A program made the position numbers and the translations under genes. Below are positions 1 to 8,020 of a DNA stretch of 33,940 bases, piece by piece. The stretch spans positions 1-33,940 of the forward strand of contig WFNX01000027.1 in assembly GCA_015488375.1 (NCBI GenBank), written 5' to 3'. How positions within the stretch are numbered: the stretch's first letter is position 1; the number at the start of each line of letters is the position of its first letter. Origin of the DNA: Mariprofundaceae bacterium (lineage in GTDB: Bacteria > Pseudomonadota > Zetaproteobacteria > Mariprofundales > Mariprofundaceae). The notes below the pieces were generated by a model, which saw nothing but the letters and a program-made list of their open reading frames with translations, ran no database searches and was not told where the DNA came from.

Positions 1-267
1 CTGTCGGAAACTGAACGGACAAAGTGCCCGACAGGTCGGTTCGTTAGTGTTTAACTCCATTGCCACGAGCCTCGAGCATCCGGAGCGATCCCATCTTGAT
101 GTCCCTGTTCAGCCAGTCGATGGGCGGGCTGTCCGACAGGGTAACTTACGCAGCGTAAGCTAGTTCTACGTCATCGTTGGCAGTTAATGCCGTTGGCCTT
201 TTTAACGAGAGTGCCATCCCGACATGCCCCACAGGGTTCAGCATCTCCGTCGAAACCGGTCGCCCCC
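1..267 (-). ncRNA. ssrA: tmRNA (one-piece), 3' end cut by the window edge
   Basis: Transfer-messenger RNA rescues stalled ribosomes by adding a degradation tag to the nascent protein, acting with SmpB. Reading the minus strand, the RNA begins GGGGGCGACCGGTTTCGACG, the canonical tmRNA 5' end. About 85 bases later comes GCC AAC GAT GAC GTA, opening a short frame that ends in TAA and encodes ANDDVELAYAA. The stop codon lies in a strong hairpin (CTTACGC/GCGTAAG), as expected of helix 5. The following bases can hold the pseudoknots. The T arm and CCA end are not present, so roughly the last quarter lies left of position 1. The tag is odd: most proteobacterial tags end in ALAA, this one in AYAA. 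The two ORF-track entries here are shadows. Confidence 0.93.
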
Positions 268-280
268 TGCTGATACAGGT

Positions 281-309
281 ATTCTACGATGTTTTACTCA
301 GCCAAACAA
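281..309 (-). promoter_or_regulatory. Candidate sigma70 promoter for ssrA
   Basis: On the minus strand a TTGTTT -35 element and a TAGAAT -10 element are separated by exactly 17 bases. The predicted start is a few bases before the mature tmRNA 5' end at 267, leaving a short leader for RNase P to remove. The promoter sits at and inside the 3' end of ubiA, whose stop is at 298-300. Confidence 0.6.
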
Positions 310-1170
310 GCCCTGCAGTAAAAATCCCAGCATATACAACAGACCGACCCGATGCGAACGCAGGAAAAACGCAAAACCCTCCGCCTCGCCCTGCCGGTAC
401 AAACGCATGCTTAACGCTAACTGCAACAGCACGGCGGCGAACCAGCCCGCCCAGACCCACAGGCTGTGCTGCAACCAGGCCACCAGCCCCAGCAATAGCA
501 TACAGGCCAGCCCCATGGCGATAATGGCCGGCACGGCTCGCTCGCCGAACCAGATGGCCGTCGATTTCACGCCGATATGCAGATCATCCTCGCGATCCGC
601 CAGCGCATAGGCCGTATCGTAACAGAGCGACCACATCACATTGGCGAAAAACAGCAGCCAGGGCACCGGCGAATCCAGCACCGATCCGGTCTCCGCCGCC
701 CAGGCCATGACCGCGCCCCAGCCAAAGGCCATACCCAGCCAGGCCTGCGGAAAATGCGTATAGCGCTTCAGAAACGGATACAGGGCTGCTAGCAGCGCGC
801 CGATCACGGCAAGGCCGATCACCAGCGGCGAGAGCTGCGCCACCAGCAACAGGGCCAGCAACAACATCAGCACAAAACCGGCCAGGGCCGCGCCCGGTGC
901 AATACGCCCGGCGGCAACGGGCCGATCCCTGGTCCGCTCAACATGCGGATCAAATTCGCGATCGGCGAAATCATTGATCACACAGCCGGCCGAACGCATC
1001 AGCAACACGCCGAACACAAAAATAATAAAATGTCGAAAATCAGGATGCCCGCCGGAAGCCGCCAGCAGCCCCCACAGGGTCGGCCACAGCAACAGCCAGT
1101 AACCGACCGGGCGATCAATGCGCAGCAGGGCAATCCAGTCGCCCGGGCCACCAACCGGCCGAAAATTCAT
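298..1170 (-). CDS. ubiA: 4-hydroxybenzoate polyprenyltransferase UbiA
   Basis: This inner-membrane enzyme attaches the polyprenyl tail to 4-hydroxybenzoate, the second step of ubiquinone synthesis after UbiC. The 290-residue protein has the usual length and many hydrophobic segments. Both aspartate-rich motifs that bind Mg-diphosphate are visible: NDFADREFD at residues 66-74 and DREDD at 192-196, the latter followed by GVKST, typical of UbiA. The ATG overlaps the UbiC stop codon by four bases (ATGA), so the two genes are probably translationally coupled and co-transcribed. The 3' end contains the likely ssrA promoter. The call is secure from the motifs and from the ubiC neighbour. Confidence 0.96.
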   Translation of the reverse strand: MNFRPVGGPGDWIALLRIDRPVGYWLLLWPTLWGLLAASGGHPDFRHFIIFVFGVLLMRSAGCVINDFADREFDPHVERTRDRPVAAGRIAPGAALAGFVLMLLLALLLVAQLSPLVIGLAVIGALLAALYPFLKRYTHFPQAWLGMAFGWGAVMAWAAETGSVLDSPVPWLLFFANVMWSLCYDTAYALADREDDLHIGVKSTAIWFGERAVPAIIAMGLACMLLLGLVAWLQHSLWVWAGWFAAVLLQLALSMRLYRQGEAEGFAFFLRSHRVGLLYMLGFLLQGLFG

Positions 1171-1730
1171 ACGCCGTAACGACGGCTCGCACCGGCAATG
1201 CGCCGCCAGGTTTCCGGATGAAAGACTTCGACGACCAGCGCCCGCGTCCCCGACGGCGACCTGAGCACTGAACGCCTGCCCCAGCGGCCATTGAACATAT
1301 CATCCGTTTGCAACTGCACCACGCTTAAATCGGAGCGCGCCAGAGACAGCCCGCGATCAAGCAACAGATTACCCAGTGGCCGCCTGCCTTCCTGCAATTG
1401 CTCCATCAGGTCTGCCGGCAGATCGGCCAACGGCAATACCGATTCGGCATCAAAAAGAATCACGCCGCGATGCAGCAGCGATACCCGCCGGCGCAGGGCC
1501 GAGTCCTGGGCCTCACAGCCCAGCAGCCGGGCCTCATCCCGGCGCACGGTATCCACAAACTGATCATGCAGGCGCACTTCCAGGCGCATGCCGTAATGCC
1601 GCTCCAGAAAGCGGGTCAGCGAACCTGTTACCGTCAGCACGGCCGCCATTTCGCGACCGATGCCGGCATCATCCGCGCGCCATTGCCGTACAGGTATCCA
1701 TGCCTGCTCATCCAGGGAACCAAAAAACAT
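1167..1730 (-). CDS. ubiC: Chorismate lyase (chorismate--pyruvate lyase) UbiC
   Basis: UbiC converts chorismate to 4-hydroxybenzoate and pyruvate in the cytoplasm, feeding UbiA. The 187-residue product matches the family in length and pattern: a TGSLTRFLE segment near residues 35-43, an arginine-rich RRRVSLLHRG strand at 80-89, PLGNLL near 118-123, WGRRSVL at 150-156 and a C-terminal EVFHPE whose Glu168 fits the conserved catalytic acid. Sequence conservation in this family is low, so the adjacent ubiA is important support. No strong ribosome binding site precedes the ATG, so the exact start is only probable. The gene is divergent from rsmE across 73 bases. Confidence 0.9.
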   Translation of the reverse strand: MFFGSLDEQAWIPVRQWRADDAGIGREMAAVLTVTGSLTRFLERHYGMRLEVRLHDQFVDTVRRDEARLLGCEAQDSALRRRVSLLHRGVILFDAESVLPLADLPADLMEQLQEGRRPLGNLLLDRGLSLARSDLSVVQLQTDDMFNGRWGRRSVLRSPSGTRALVVEVFHPETWRRIAGASRRYGV

Positions 1731-1803
1731 GCGCGCATCATGGCTGAAGCGGTGCGGCGGTCAAGGACTTGCACATTCCGCACCGTTCAGGCATCATCCG
1801 CCG

Positions 1804-2535
1804 ATGATCCCGCGTCTGTATATGGAAATGCCGCTGCAATGTGGCGAAACACTCATGCTGGATAGCCACAGCGCCCACTATCTGCGCACGGTGCTGCGTC
1901 GCAATGCGGGCGATCATGTCATTGTGTTCAATGGCCAGGGCGGCGAATACCAGGCCGAGATCATATGCCTGACGCGCTCGGACGCCACCCTGCGCATCCA
2001 TCGCCATGATGATGTCAGCCGCGAAATTACGCCTGCCATTCACATTATTCAGGCCGCCTGCCGCAATGAAAAAATCGAACATGTATTGCAAAAATGCGTG
2101 GAACTGGGCGCGGCCTCGCTGCACATCGTACGCAGTGAACGCGCATCGCTGAAGCTGGATGAACACAAACGCGAAAAACGCATGCAACGCTGGCGAAAAA
2201 TCATCATTGAAGCCGCAGAACAAAGCGGGCGCACGGCGATTCCGGCGCTGCACTGGCATCCCGGACTGGCCCATATCCATGCCACAGGCCTGAAATTCAC
2301 CCTGCATCCGGAAGCCTCCCTAAGCTGGAGCCGGGCACGCGAGCATCTGCAGCACCGTACGGACATTACGCTGGCTATTGGCCCGGAAGGTGGCTGGAGT
2401 GCTGCGGATTTACAGGCTTTGGACAAGCTCGGCTTTGCCACACTCCGCTTCGGCCCGCGTATCATGCGCACCGAAACAGCCGCCCCGGCCCTGCTGGCCG
2501 CCATTCAGGCCGTACTGCCGGCGGAAAATTGCTGA
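1804..2535 (+). CDS. rsmE: 16S rRNA (uracil1498-N3)-methyltransferase RsmE
   Basis: RsmE is a SPOUT-class methyltransferase that uses S-adenosylmethionine to methylate U1498 of 16S rRNA in the small subunit. The ORF track begins at 1660, but its first 48 codons are antisense to ubiC and unlike the family. The ATG at 1804 gives MIPRLYME, the expected N-terminus, and 243 residues, the normal length. Family motifs are KCVELG at residues 97-102, EAAEQSGR at 137-143, GPEGG at 193-197 and FGPRIMRTETA at 216-226, the last two forming the knotted cofactor site. No clear Shine-Dalgarno is seen before the start. A tRNA gene follows closely. Confidence 0.94.
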   Translation: MIPRLYMEMPLQCGETLMLDSHSAHYLRTVLRRNAGDHVIVFNGQGGEYQAEIICLTRSDATLRIHRHDDVSREITPAIHIIQAACRNEKIEHVLQKCVELGAASLHIVRSERASLKLDEHKREKRMQRWRKIIIEAAEQSGRTAIPALHWHPGLAHIHATGLKFTLHPEASLSWSRAREHLQHRTDITLAIGPEGGWSAADLQALDKLGFATLRFGPRIMRTETAAPALLAAIQAVLPAENC

Positions 2536-2563
2536 TTGTGCATTTGAATGCAGACGATAAAAT
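2536..2563 (+). promoter_or_regulatory. Candidate promoter for tRNA-Thr
   Basis: A TTGTGC -35 element and a TAAAAT -10 element are 16 bases apart, starting directly after the rsmE stop codon. The following GCGCACC is a GC-rich discriminator of the kind found at stringently controlled stable-RNA promoters. The tRNA begins 20 bases after the -10 box. Confidence 0.5.
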
Positions 2564-2583
2564 GCGCACCCCGTACAGGGAAA

Positions 2584-2659
2584 GCCGATGTAGCTCAGCT
2601 GGTAGAGCAGCTCACTCGTAATGAGCAGGTCGTCCGTTCGAGTCGGATCATCGGCTCCA
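2584..2659 (+). tRNA. tRNA-Thr (anticodon CGT)
   Basis: The 76-base gene folds as a full cloverleaf. The acceptor stem is GCCGATG pairing with CATCGGC, the D arm is GCTC/GAGC, and the anticodon stem GCTCA/TGAGC closes the loop CTCGTAA, giving anticodon CGT, which reads ACG (threonine). The T arm GTCCG-TTCGAGT-CGGAT includes one G-T pair. The 3' CCA is encoded. Confidence 0.95.
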
Positions 2660-2663
2660 GTTC

Positions 2664-2704
2664 AAACAGGCATTTGCATGATATGCAGATGCCTGTTTTT
2701 ATTT
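2664..2704 (+). terminator. Rho-independent terminator after tRNA-Thr
   Basis: The sequence AACAGGCAT pairs with ATGCCTGTT, with an inner TGCA/TGCA extension, and is followed by a T-rich run (TTTTTATTT). It lies just after the tRNA CCA and ends against the stop of the small lipoprotein gene on the other strand, so it may also limit transcription from that side, though the opposite T tract is weak. Confidence 0.8.
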
Positions 2705-2843
2705 AATCCCGTTCGTGGTGCCCCTCACCGCCATGGTGATGTTCTCCATGCTGTGCCCGCTCGCCGCTATCGGCCGCCGGGGTGACCTTGACCGCACATG
2801 CCGCCAAGGACATGGTCAGAAACAGTAAAATAATCCATCGCAT
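2703..2843 (-). CDS. Small His-rich lipoprotein (not in ORF track)
   Basis: This 46-residue ORF is not listed in the track, which shows a different frame here. It starts at the second of three overlapping ATGs, seven bases after a good AAGGAG ribosome binding site. The N-terminus MRWIILLFLTMSLAAC is a clear lipoprotein signal with lipobox LAAC, so the mature protein would be only about 31 residues anchored by its acylated cysteine. The C-terminal tail HGEHHHGGEGHHERD holds six histidines and several acids and could bind metal ions; that is inference. I do not recognise a family. The first ATG stops after ten codons and the third gives a 50-codon frame without a signal, so the middle start is favoured. 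Confidence 0.68.
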   Translation of the reverse strand: MRWIILLFLTMSLAACAVKVTPAADSGERAQHGEHHHGGEGHHERD

Positions 2844-2942
2844 CGCATCTCTCCTTATTACTGCAGTATAGCAGCAAAAAACCTGCGCGGCAGAGGCTTA
2901 TCTGCGACTGGAAATTTGCCCGCGAAGCGCAATGATGCCCCC

Positions 2943-3839
2943 ATGTTCTTTGTGATGCCGCATTACCGTACAAACGATACACAAAACGCGCGCTACTTTC
3001 GCGACGCCCTGCAAGGACTGTTCGCCCAGACCGATCCGGACTGGCAACTTATCATTGTGGACGACGCCTCACCCGCACCCGTACGCCGGCAATTGCAGCA
3101 ACTGGCCGAACGGCATCAGGGCAAGATCCATGTAATGTTCGAAGATCGCAACCGTGGCGCAGGTCATTGCCGCAATATCGGTATTCGCGCGGCGGCGGAA
3201 CATGGCGCAAAAATCATTCTGTTCCATGATGCCGATGATATTTCGCACCCCGAACGGGTGGCGCGAACGCGGGAGATTTTTACATCCCGCCCCGACGTTG
3301 ACGTCGTTTATGCGCCGTTCGATGTTATTGATGAACAGGGATGTCCTGTGCCGATGACACAGCTGACGCCATCAATCCGGCAAATTCTCGATGTCTATCA
3401 ACAGCCGCCGCAAGGGCATGATGTCTGGGTGGATATGGGCACGCGTAGCGGCTATATCAACCTGACATCGGCCACCTCCGTGCGCCTCACACTGGCACTG
3501 CGGCAGCCTTTCCCCGAACAGCGCGTTTCCGAAGATTTCCACACCTGGATGCGCTATGCCGCCGATGGCGGATATTTCTGTTTCGAGCCCTCGATCCCGA
3601 CCCGTTATCGCATTCCCCGCCATCAGGCCGGCTCTCATTCCAGGGCGCGCATGGGCCGCGACTTTTATCTTCACAAGGCCGCCGTGGACAGCGATGGCTT
3701 TGAGCAGGCCATGCGCATCGCCCTGCAACGCGGGCGCATTCCTGAGCACCGCATCCCCTTATTGCGTCAGGCGTTTCGCCGGAAACTGCAACAACTGCTG
3801 GCCGAGGAGGGCATCACCCTGCCGGAAGATGGCGCATAA
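2943..3839 (+). CDS. Family 2 glycosyltransferase
   Basis: The product resembles GT-A fold, family 2 inverting glycosyltransferases, which transfer a sugar from a nucleotide sugar. Counting from the ATG at 2943 (298 residues), a beta-strand MFFVMPHYR opens the fold, IIVDDAS at 37-43 gives the nucleotide-binding aspartates, RGAGHCRNIGI at 71-81 matches the family, HDADD at 95-99 is the metal-binding DXD-type motif, and SEDFHTW at 196-202 supplies the likely catalytic base. There is no transmembrane segment. The track start is a TTG at 2916; neither start has a convincing ribosome binding site. The gene stands alone, divergent from the small lipoprotein and convergent with recQ, so its acceptor cannot be guessed. 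Confidence 0.85.
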   Translation: MFFVMPHYRTNDTQNARYFRDALQGLFAQTDPDWQLIIVDDASPAPVRRQLQQLAERHQGKIHVMFEDRNRGAGHCRNIGIRAAAEHGAKIILFHDADDISHPERVARTREIFTSRPDVDVVYAPFDVIDEQGCPVPMTQLTPSIRQILDVYQQPPQGHDVWVDMGTRSGYINLTSATSVRLTLALRQPFPEQRVSEDFHTWMRYAADGGYFCFEPSIPTRYRIPRHQAGSHSRARMGRDFYLHKAAVDSDGFEQAMRIALQRGRIPEHRIPLLRQAFRRKLQQLLAEEGITLPEDGA

Positions 3840-3851
3840 GCCCGGGCATCA

Positions 3852-6017
3852 TCAGGCCACGCCGATCGCCTCGCGCCAGGCCATGAGCAGGCGGAATTCC
3901 TCGTTACTGGTCTCAATCGACAAATCGCGTTTGATTTCCGACAGCGATGCATAGGGATCGGCATCGTCCAGTTCCTGCATCAGCGTATCAAATTTGTCAC
4001 CGAAATACGCCGGCACATCGATAAAATGAGCCGCCCGGATCAGTGCGATATAATGATTGAGCACCGTCGATTCACTGATTCCCTGATGCGCGGCATTTTC
4101 CTGCACGCTCATCCCTTTCTTGTACAGGGAATAGGTATAGGACTGGTTATCATTAACCGGCGGACCCTTGGCAATCAGCTTCGGAATATCGCTTTTTGCC
4201 CCGGATTCGGCATCCGGCGCGGCGGCCAGATGTTCGCGAATCACCTCCAGCAGGCGCTCGCCGTAGGCATCCAGCTTGTGCTGCCCCATGCCACTGATAC
4301 GGGACAAGCCGTCTTCATCCTGCGGCTTGATCCGGCTTAGTTCCGTCAAGGTCACATCGCTGAACACGGCATGCGGCGCCATATCCTCGTCATCCGCCAG
4401 TTGCTGCCGGAGTTCAACCAGCTTGTTATACAGCACCTCATCCTTGGCGGCGCCGAAACGCTTCAACTGCCGACGGATGCCGGGCTTGTAGCGCGCCAGC
4501 ATGATCGGCTCACCGGAAACACCGATTTTCTCCGCCTTGCGCGTCGCCTTCATGGCCGCACGGCGGGAAATATCCTGAACGAAATAGCCATGGTGCACCA
4601 GCTGACGCAGAATGGACATCCATTCATCCGCATTGATATCGGCGCCCTTGCCATAGCTTTTGAGCTGGTCATGCCCATGCTCGCGGATGCGTGCATTCTT
4701 CGAGCCGCGCAGCACATCAATGACATAACCCATGCCGAAATCTCCGTTCAGCTCACGCACACAGGAGAGCGCCAGCTCGGCCAGCTCCGTGGCATCATAG
4801 GTTTCCGGCGGATCAAGACATACATCGCAATTGCCGCATGGCTCTTCCAGTTCCTCGCCGAAATAGCCCAGCAGAACCTTGCGGCGACAGGTCAACGCCT
4901 CGGCAAAACCAATCATGCCATTAAGTTTGTGTACCTCGACACGCCGCTGTTCCGGATTCTCGACATTTTCAATCAGGCGACGCACCAGATTCACATCGCC
5001 GGAGCCGTACAGCATCAATGCCTCGGACTCCAGCCCGTCACGACCTGCGCGGCCGGTCTCCTGATAATAGGACTCGATGCTCTTCGGCAAATCGTGATGA
5101 ATCACAAAGCGCACATTGGGTTTATCCACGCCCATGCCGAACGCAATCGTGGCCACAATCACCTTGATGCGGTCGCGCAGGAACTCATCCTGCACCTTGT
5201 CGCGCGTTCGTCCGGGCATACCGGCATGATAGGCCGCCGCCCGAATACCATGCCGTTGCAGATTCACGGCCAGATCCTCCACGCGTTTGCGCGACAGGCA
5301 GTAAATCACGCCCGATGCATTCGGCCAGCATTCGAGAAACTGCAGAATCTGGGTCAATGGCTGCCGCTTTTCGGCCACCAGATAACGAATATTCGGACGA
5401 TCGAAACTGGCCACAAAGCATTCGGCCTCTTCCAGCTTCAGACGCTTGGTGACATCTTCCCTGGTATGTTCATCCGCCGTCGCCGTCAATGCCAGCATCG
5501 GCACATCCGGGAACATCTCGCGCAATTCGCCCAGCCGCACGTATTCCGGGCGGAAATCATGCCCCCATTGCGAAACACAGTGCGCCTCATCGATAGCGAA
5601 CATGCCGATTTTGACCGACTCAAGCTTTTGCATGAACGACTTGGACAGCAAACGCTCCGGTGCCACATACAGCAAATCCAGTTCACCGGAAGCAAAGCTG
5701 GCCAGCACTTCCTTGGCCTGTGCCGCCTTCAGCGAAGAATTATAATACGCCGCCCTGACGCCGCAGGCCGTCAGGCTGTCCACCTGATCCTTCATCAGGG
5801 AGATCAGCGGGGACACTACAATCCCCGTGCCCTCGCGCAAAATCGCGGGAATCTGATAGCAGATTGATTTACCGCCGCCGGTAGGCATCAGGACAAAGGC
5901 ATCCTTGCCTTCGAGCAGGGAAAGAATGATATCCTCCTGCATGGGGCGAAATTCACTGTAGCCGAAAATATCATGCAGGGCCTTGTATGCCTGTTCTTTG
6001 TATTGTTCCGTTATCAT
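3852..6017 (-). CDS. recQ: ATP-dependent DNA helicase RecQ
   Basis: RecQ is a 3'-5' helicase for recombination and fork repair. The 721-residue protein shows the N-terminal FRPMQ motif (23-27), Walker A MPTGGGKS (44-51), DEAH box (143-146) followed by the aromatic-rich loop CVSQWGHDFR, helicase motif VI QETGRAGRDG (319-328), a zinc site from Cys377, 394, 397 and 400, a winged-helix region, and an HRDC domain around 528-598. About 100 further residues (from GPPVNDNQSYTYSLY) resemble the extra helix-turn-helix domain found at the end of long RecQ proteins; E. coli RecQ, about 609 residues, lacks it. An AAAGGA site precedes the ATG. It is convergent with the glycosyltransferase, 12 bases apart, and no terminator is evident between them. 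Confidence 0.97.
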   Translation of the reverse strand: MITEQYKEQAYKALHDIFGYSEFRPMQEDIILSLLEGKDAFVLMPTGGGKSICYQIPAILREGTGIVVSPLISLMKDQVDSLTACGVRAAYYNSSLKAAQAKEVLASFASGELDLLYVAPERLLSKSFMQKLESVKIGMFAIDEAHCVSQWGHDFRPEYVRLGELREMFPDVPMLALTATADEHTREDVTKRLKLEEAECFVASFDRPNIRYLVAEKRQPLTQILQFLECWPNASGVIYCLSRKRVEDLAVNLQRHGIRAAAYHAGMPGRTRDKVQDEFLRDRIKVIVATIAFGMGVDKPNVRFVIHHDLPKSIESYYQETGRAGRDGLESEALMLYGSGDVNLVRRLIENVENPEQRRVEVHKLNGMIGFAEALTCRRKVLLGYFGEELEEPCGNCDVCLDPPETYDATELAELALSCVRELNGDFGMGYVIDVLRGSKNARIREHGHDQLKSYGKGADINADEWMSILRQLVHHGYFVQDISRRAAMKATRKAEKIGVSGEPIMLARYKPGIRRQLKRFGAAKDEVLYNKLVELRQQLADDEDMAPHAVFSDVTLTELSRIKPQDEDGLSRISGMGQHKLDAYGERLLEVIREHLAAAPDAESGAKSDIPKLIAKGPPVNDNQSYTYSLYKKGMSVQENAAHQGISESTVLNHYIALIRAAHFIDVPAYFGDKFDTLMQELDDADPYASLSEIKRDLSIETSNEEFRLLMAWREAIGVA

Positions 6018-6257
6018 AATCGCTCGTCAGTTCCTTTTACCAATGGTTATCCCTGACTGATCCGCACATGCATGGACGATCAGCCATACCGGGAGCCTGC
6101 CTGCAGTGCCGAATGCCGTCAGCGACCCTGCCGCCGTTGTTCACTGGCACCACCGCAAACCCTGTTTGTCACCGGTATATAAATATCACACCATGGATAA
6201 CAGCAAAATGCAAGCTTTTCATTGGCATCCCCTGTTTTTACGCGCAGCATCCCTGCC

Positions 6258-7034
6258 ATGAACCAGGCAGAAGCCAACGCCGGACTGGCACAGAAAAGCA
6301 TTCTGATCACCCGCAGCCGCCAGCAGCAGGATGAGCTGGCCGGCATGATCCGCCAACGTGGCGGCGTACCGTTTTCCTTTCCCTGTCTGGAAATCGAACC
6401 CCTGCTCGACAACATACGCCGGGGCATCAATATGCTGCGTCCCGGTGATGATGTCCTGTTTACCAGCAGCAATGGCGTCCATTGCTTCTCCCGCGCAGCC
6501 CGCCAGTTGCCGCACAGGATTCTGGCCGACTGCCGGGTCGCCGCCGTCGGCAAAAAAACCGCAGCCGCTCTGCGACAAATGGATATCGAACCGGCCCTGA
6601 TCGCCGACCCGCCATCACAGCAGGGGCTGATCGAATGCTACCAACAGGCAGGCCTGCCCAAACGGCTGATTTTCTTCCGTGCCGAACAGGGCAGCGAGAA
6701 ACTGGGCGAATTTCTGCGCGAACATCATTGCCAGGTCCAGACCATTCATGCCTACCGTATGCGCTGCCCGAACGGAAACAGCAGCGTGATGCAGCAAATG
6801 CTGGCCAATCATGAGATTGATGCGGTATTGCTCGGCAGTGCGCAAACCGCGCGCCATTATGTGCAGCGCATCGGCAATGCCGCACTGGCCAATACGCCGG
6901 TCATCGCCGTGCTCAGCGAGCAGGTAGCGCAAGCCGCCCGGCAGCAGGGACTGGACGTGCAGGTTGTCGCGAAAAATGCTAGTTTTGACTCCCTGCTTGA
7001 TGATCTGGCACAATATTTCTCACAGGAGGACTGA
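6258..7034 (+). CDS. hemD: Uroporphyrinogen-III synthase HemD
   Basis: HemD closes and inverts ring D of hydroxymethylbilane to form uroporphyrinogen III for heme and related tetrapyrroles. From the ATG at 6258 the protein has 258 residues: [15 protein letters not shown] opens the first domain, [11 protein letters not shown] and [12 protein letters not shown] are typical of the family, and [12 protein letters not shown] plus [14 protein letters not shown] match the second domain. Families of HemD diverge strongly, so the heme context counts. The track start is a TTG at 6222; neither start has a good ribosome binding site. hemC is not adjacent. The 240 bases between recQ and this gene hold no gene I can support. 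Confidence 0.88.
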   Translation: MNQAEANAGLAQKSILITRSRQQQDELAGMIRQRGGVPFSFPCLEIEPLLDNIRRGINMLRPGDDVLFTSSNGVHCFSRAARQLPHRILADCRVAAVGKKTAAALRQMDIEPALIADPPSQQGLIECYQQAGLPKRLIFFRAEQGSEKLGEFLREHHCQVQTIHAYRMRCPNGNSSVMQQMLANHEIDAVLLGSAQTARHYVQRIGNAALANTPVIAVLSEQVAQAARQQGLDVQVVAKNASFDSLLDDLAQYFSQED

Positions 7035-7039
7035 AATCC

Positions 7040-8020
7040 ATGTCGCTTCCGGACCTGACTGTTCGCCCGCGCCGCCTGCGCCGTAATCCCGCTATCCGCC
7101 GCATGGTGCGGGAAACCTCGCTGTCTGCAGCGGATCTCATTTATCCGGTTTTTGTTGATGAAACGATCAGCGAGGCCGTTCCCGTCGCCAGCATGCCCGG
7201 CGTATCGCGCATTCCGCTCTCCGACGTGGCAAGCGTAACGCAGCAGGCCATGGAGCTGGGTATCCCCGGTCTGATTCTGTTCGGTATTCCGGCGCACAAG
7301 GACGCCACAGGCTCCGCCGGCTGGGATGATCAGGGTATTGTGCAACAGGCCATTCGGGCGGCCAAGCAGGCATGCCCGGAAGCCTATATCATCGCCGATA
7401 CCTGTTTCTGCGAATATACCGACCATGGTCATTGCGGCGTTCTCGATGGCGAGCATGTCCACAATGATGCGACACTGCAGAACCTGCAACGCGAAGCCGT
7501 TTCCTATGCCCGGGCAGGCGTGGATATGGTTGCGCCCTCCGGCATGATGGACGGCATGATCGGCGCCATTCGCAGCGGCCTGGACGATGCGGGATTCACG
7601 GAGTTGCCGATCATGTCCTATGCCGTCAAATATGCCTCCGCCTATTTCGGCCCTTTCCGCGATGCCGCCGACTCCACACCGACATTCGGCGACCGCGCCA
7701 GCTACCAGATGGACCCGGCCAACCGGCGCGAGGCGCTGAAAGAAGCGCAACTGGATGTTGCCGAAGGCGCGGACATCCTGATGGTCAAACCCGCACTGGC
7801 CTATATGGACATTATCCGTGAGGTTAAAGATGCGACCGACCTGCCCATGGCCGTTTACAATGTGTCCGGCGAATATGCGATGATCAAGGCCGCCGCGGAA
7901 AAAGGATGGATTGATGAACGCCGTGTGGTCATGGAAACCATGATGTCGTTCAAGCGCGCAGGCGCCGATCTTATTCTGACCTATCATGCCATGGATATTG
8001 CCCGCTGGCTGCAGGACTGA
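7040..8020 (+). CDS. hemB: Delta-aminolevulinic acid dehydratase (porphobilinogen synthase)
   Basis: HemB condenses two 5-aminolevulinate molecules to porphobilinogen, an early step of heme synthesis. The 326-residue protein carries both active-site lysines, Lys197 in [15 protein letters not shown] and Lys250 in [10 protein letters not shown]. The triad Cys122, Cys124 and Cys132 in [14 protein letters not shown] marks the zinc-dependent class, unlike the magnesium-type enzyme of Pseudomonas. An AGGAGG site within the end of hemD precedes the ATG, five bases after the hemD stop. The stop overlaps the hemX start in TGATG. Identification is secure. Confidence 0.98.
   Translation: MSLPDLTVRPRRLRRNPAIRRMVRETSLSAADLIYPVFVDETISEAVPVASMPGVSRIPLSDVASVTQQAMELGIPGLILFGIPAHKDATGSAGWDDQGIVQQAIRAAKQACPEAYIIADTCFCEYTDHGHCGVLDGEHVHNDATLQNLQREAVSYARAGVDMVAPSGMMDGMIGAIRSGLDDAGFTELPIMSYAVKYASAYFGPFRDAADSTPTFGDRASYQMDPANRREALKEAQLDVAEGADILMVKPALAYMDIIREVKDATDLPMAVYNVSGEYAMIKAAAEKGWIDERRVVMETMMSFKRAGADLILTYHAMDIARWLQD

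Noticed and set aside
177-610. Two plus-strand ORFs at the left end
   Set aside because: They lie over the tmRNA gene and antisense to ubiA and have no family features.
1768-1796. A TTGCAC/CATCAT promoter directly before rsmE
   Set aside because: Matches to the consensus are weak and the start would fall within or after the ATG, so it was not annotated.
2767-2982. A 71-codon minus-strand ORF
   Set aside because: It uses the wrong frame over the small lipoprotein gene, which has its own ribosome binding site and signal sequence.
4371-5867. A 498-codon plus-strand ORF
   Set aside because: It is exactly antisense to recQ, whose protein has full helicase, zinc and HRDC motifs; the antisense product has no recognisable features.
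6018-6257. A possible small gene or RNA between recQ and hemD
   Set aside because: No frame has a convincing start, ribosome binding site or family pattern, and no stable RNA fold was recognised by eye.
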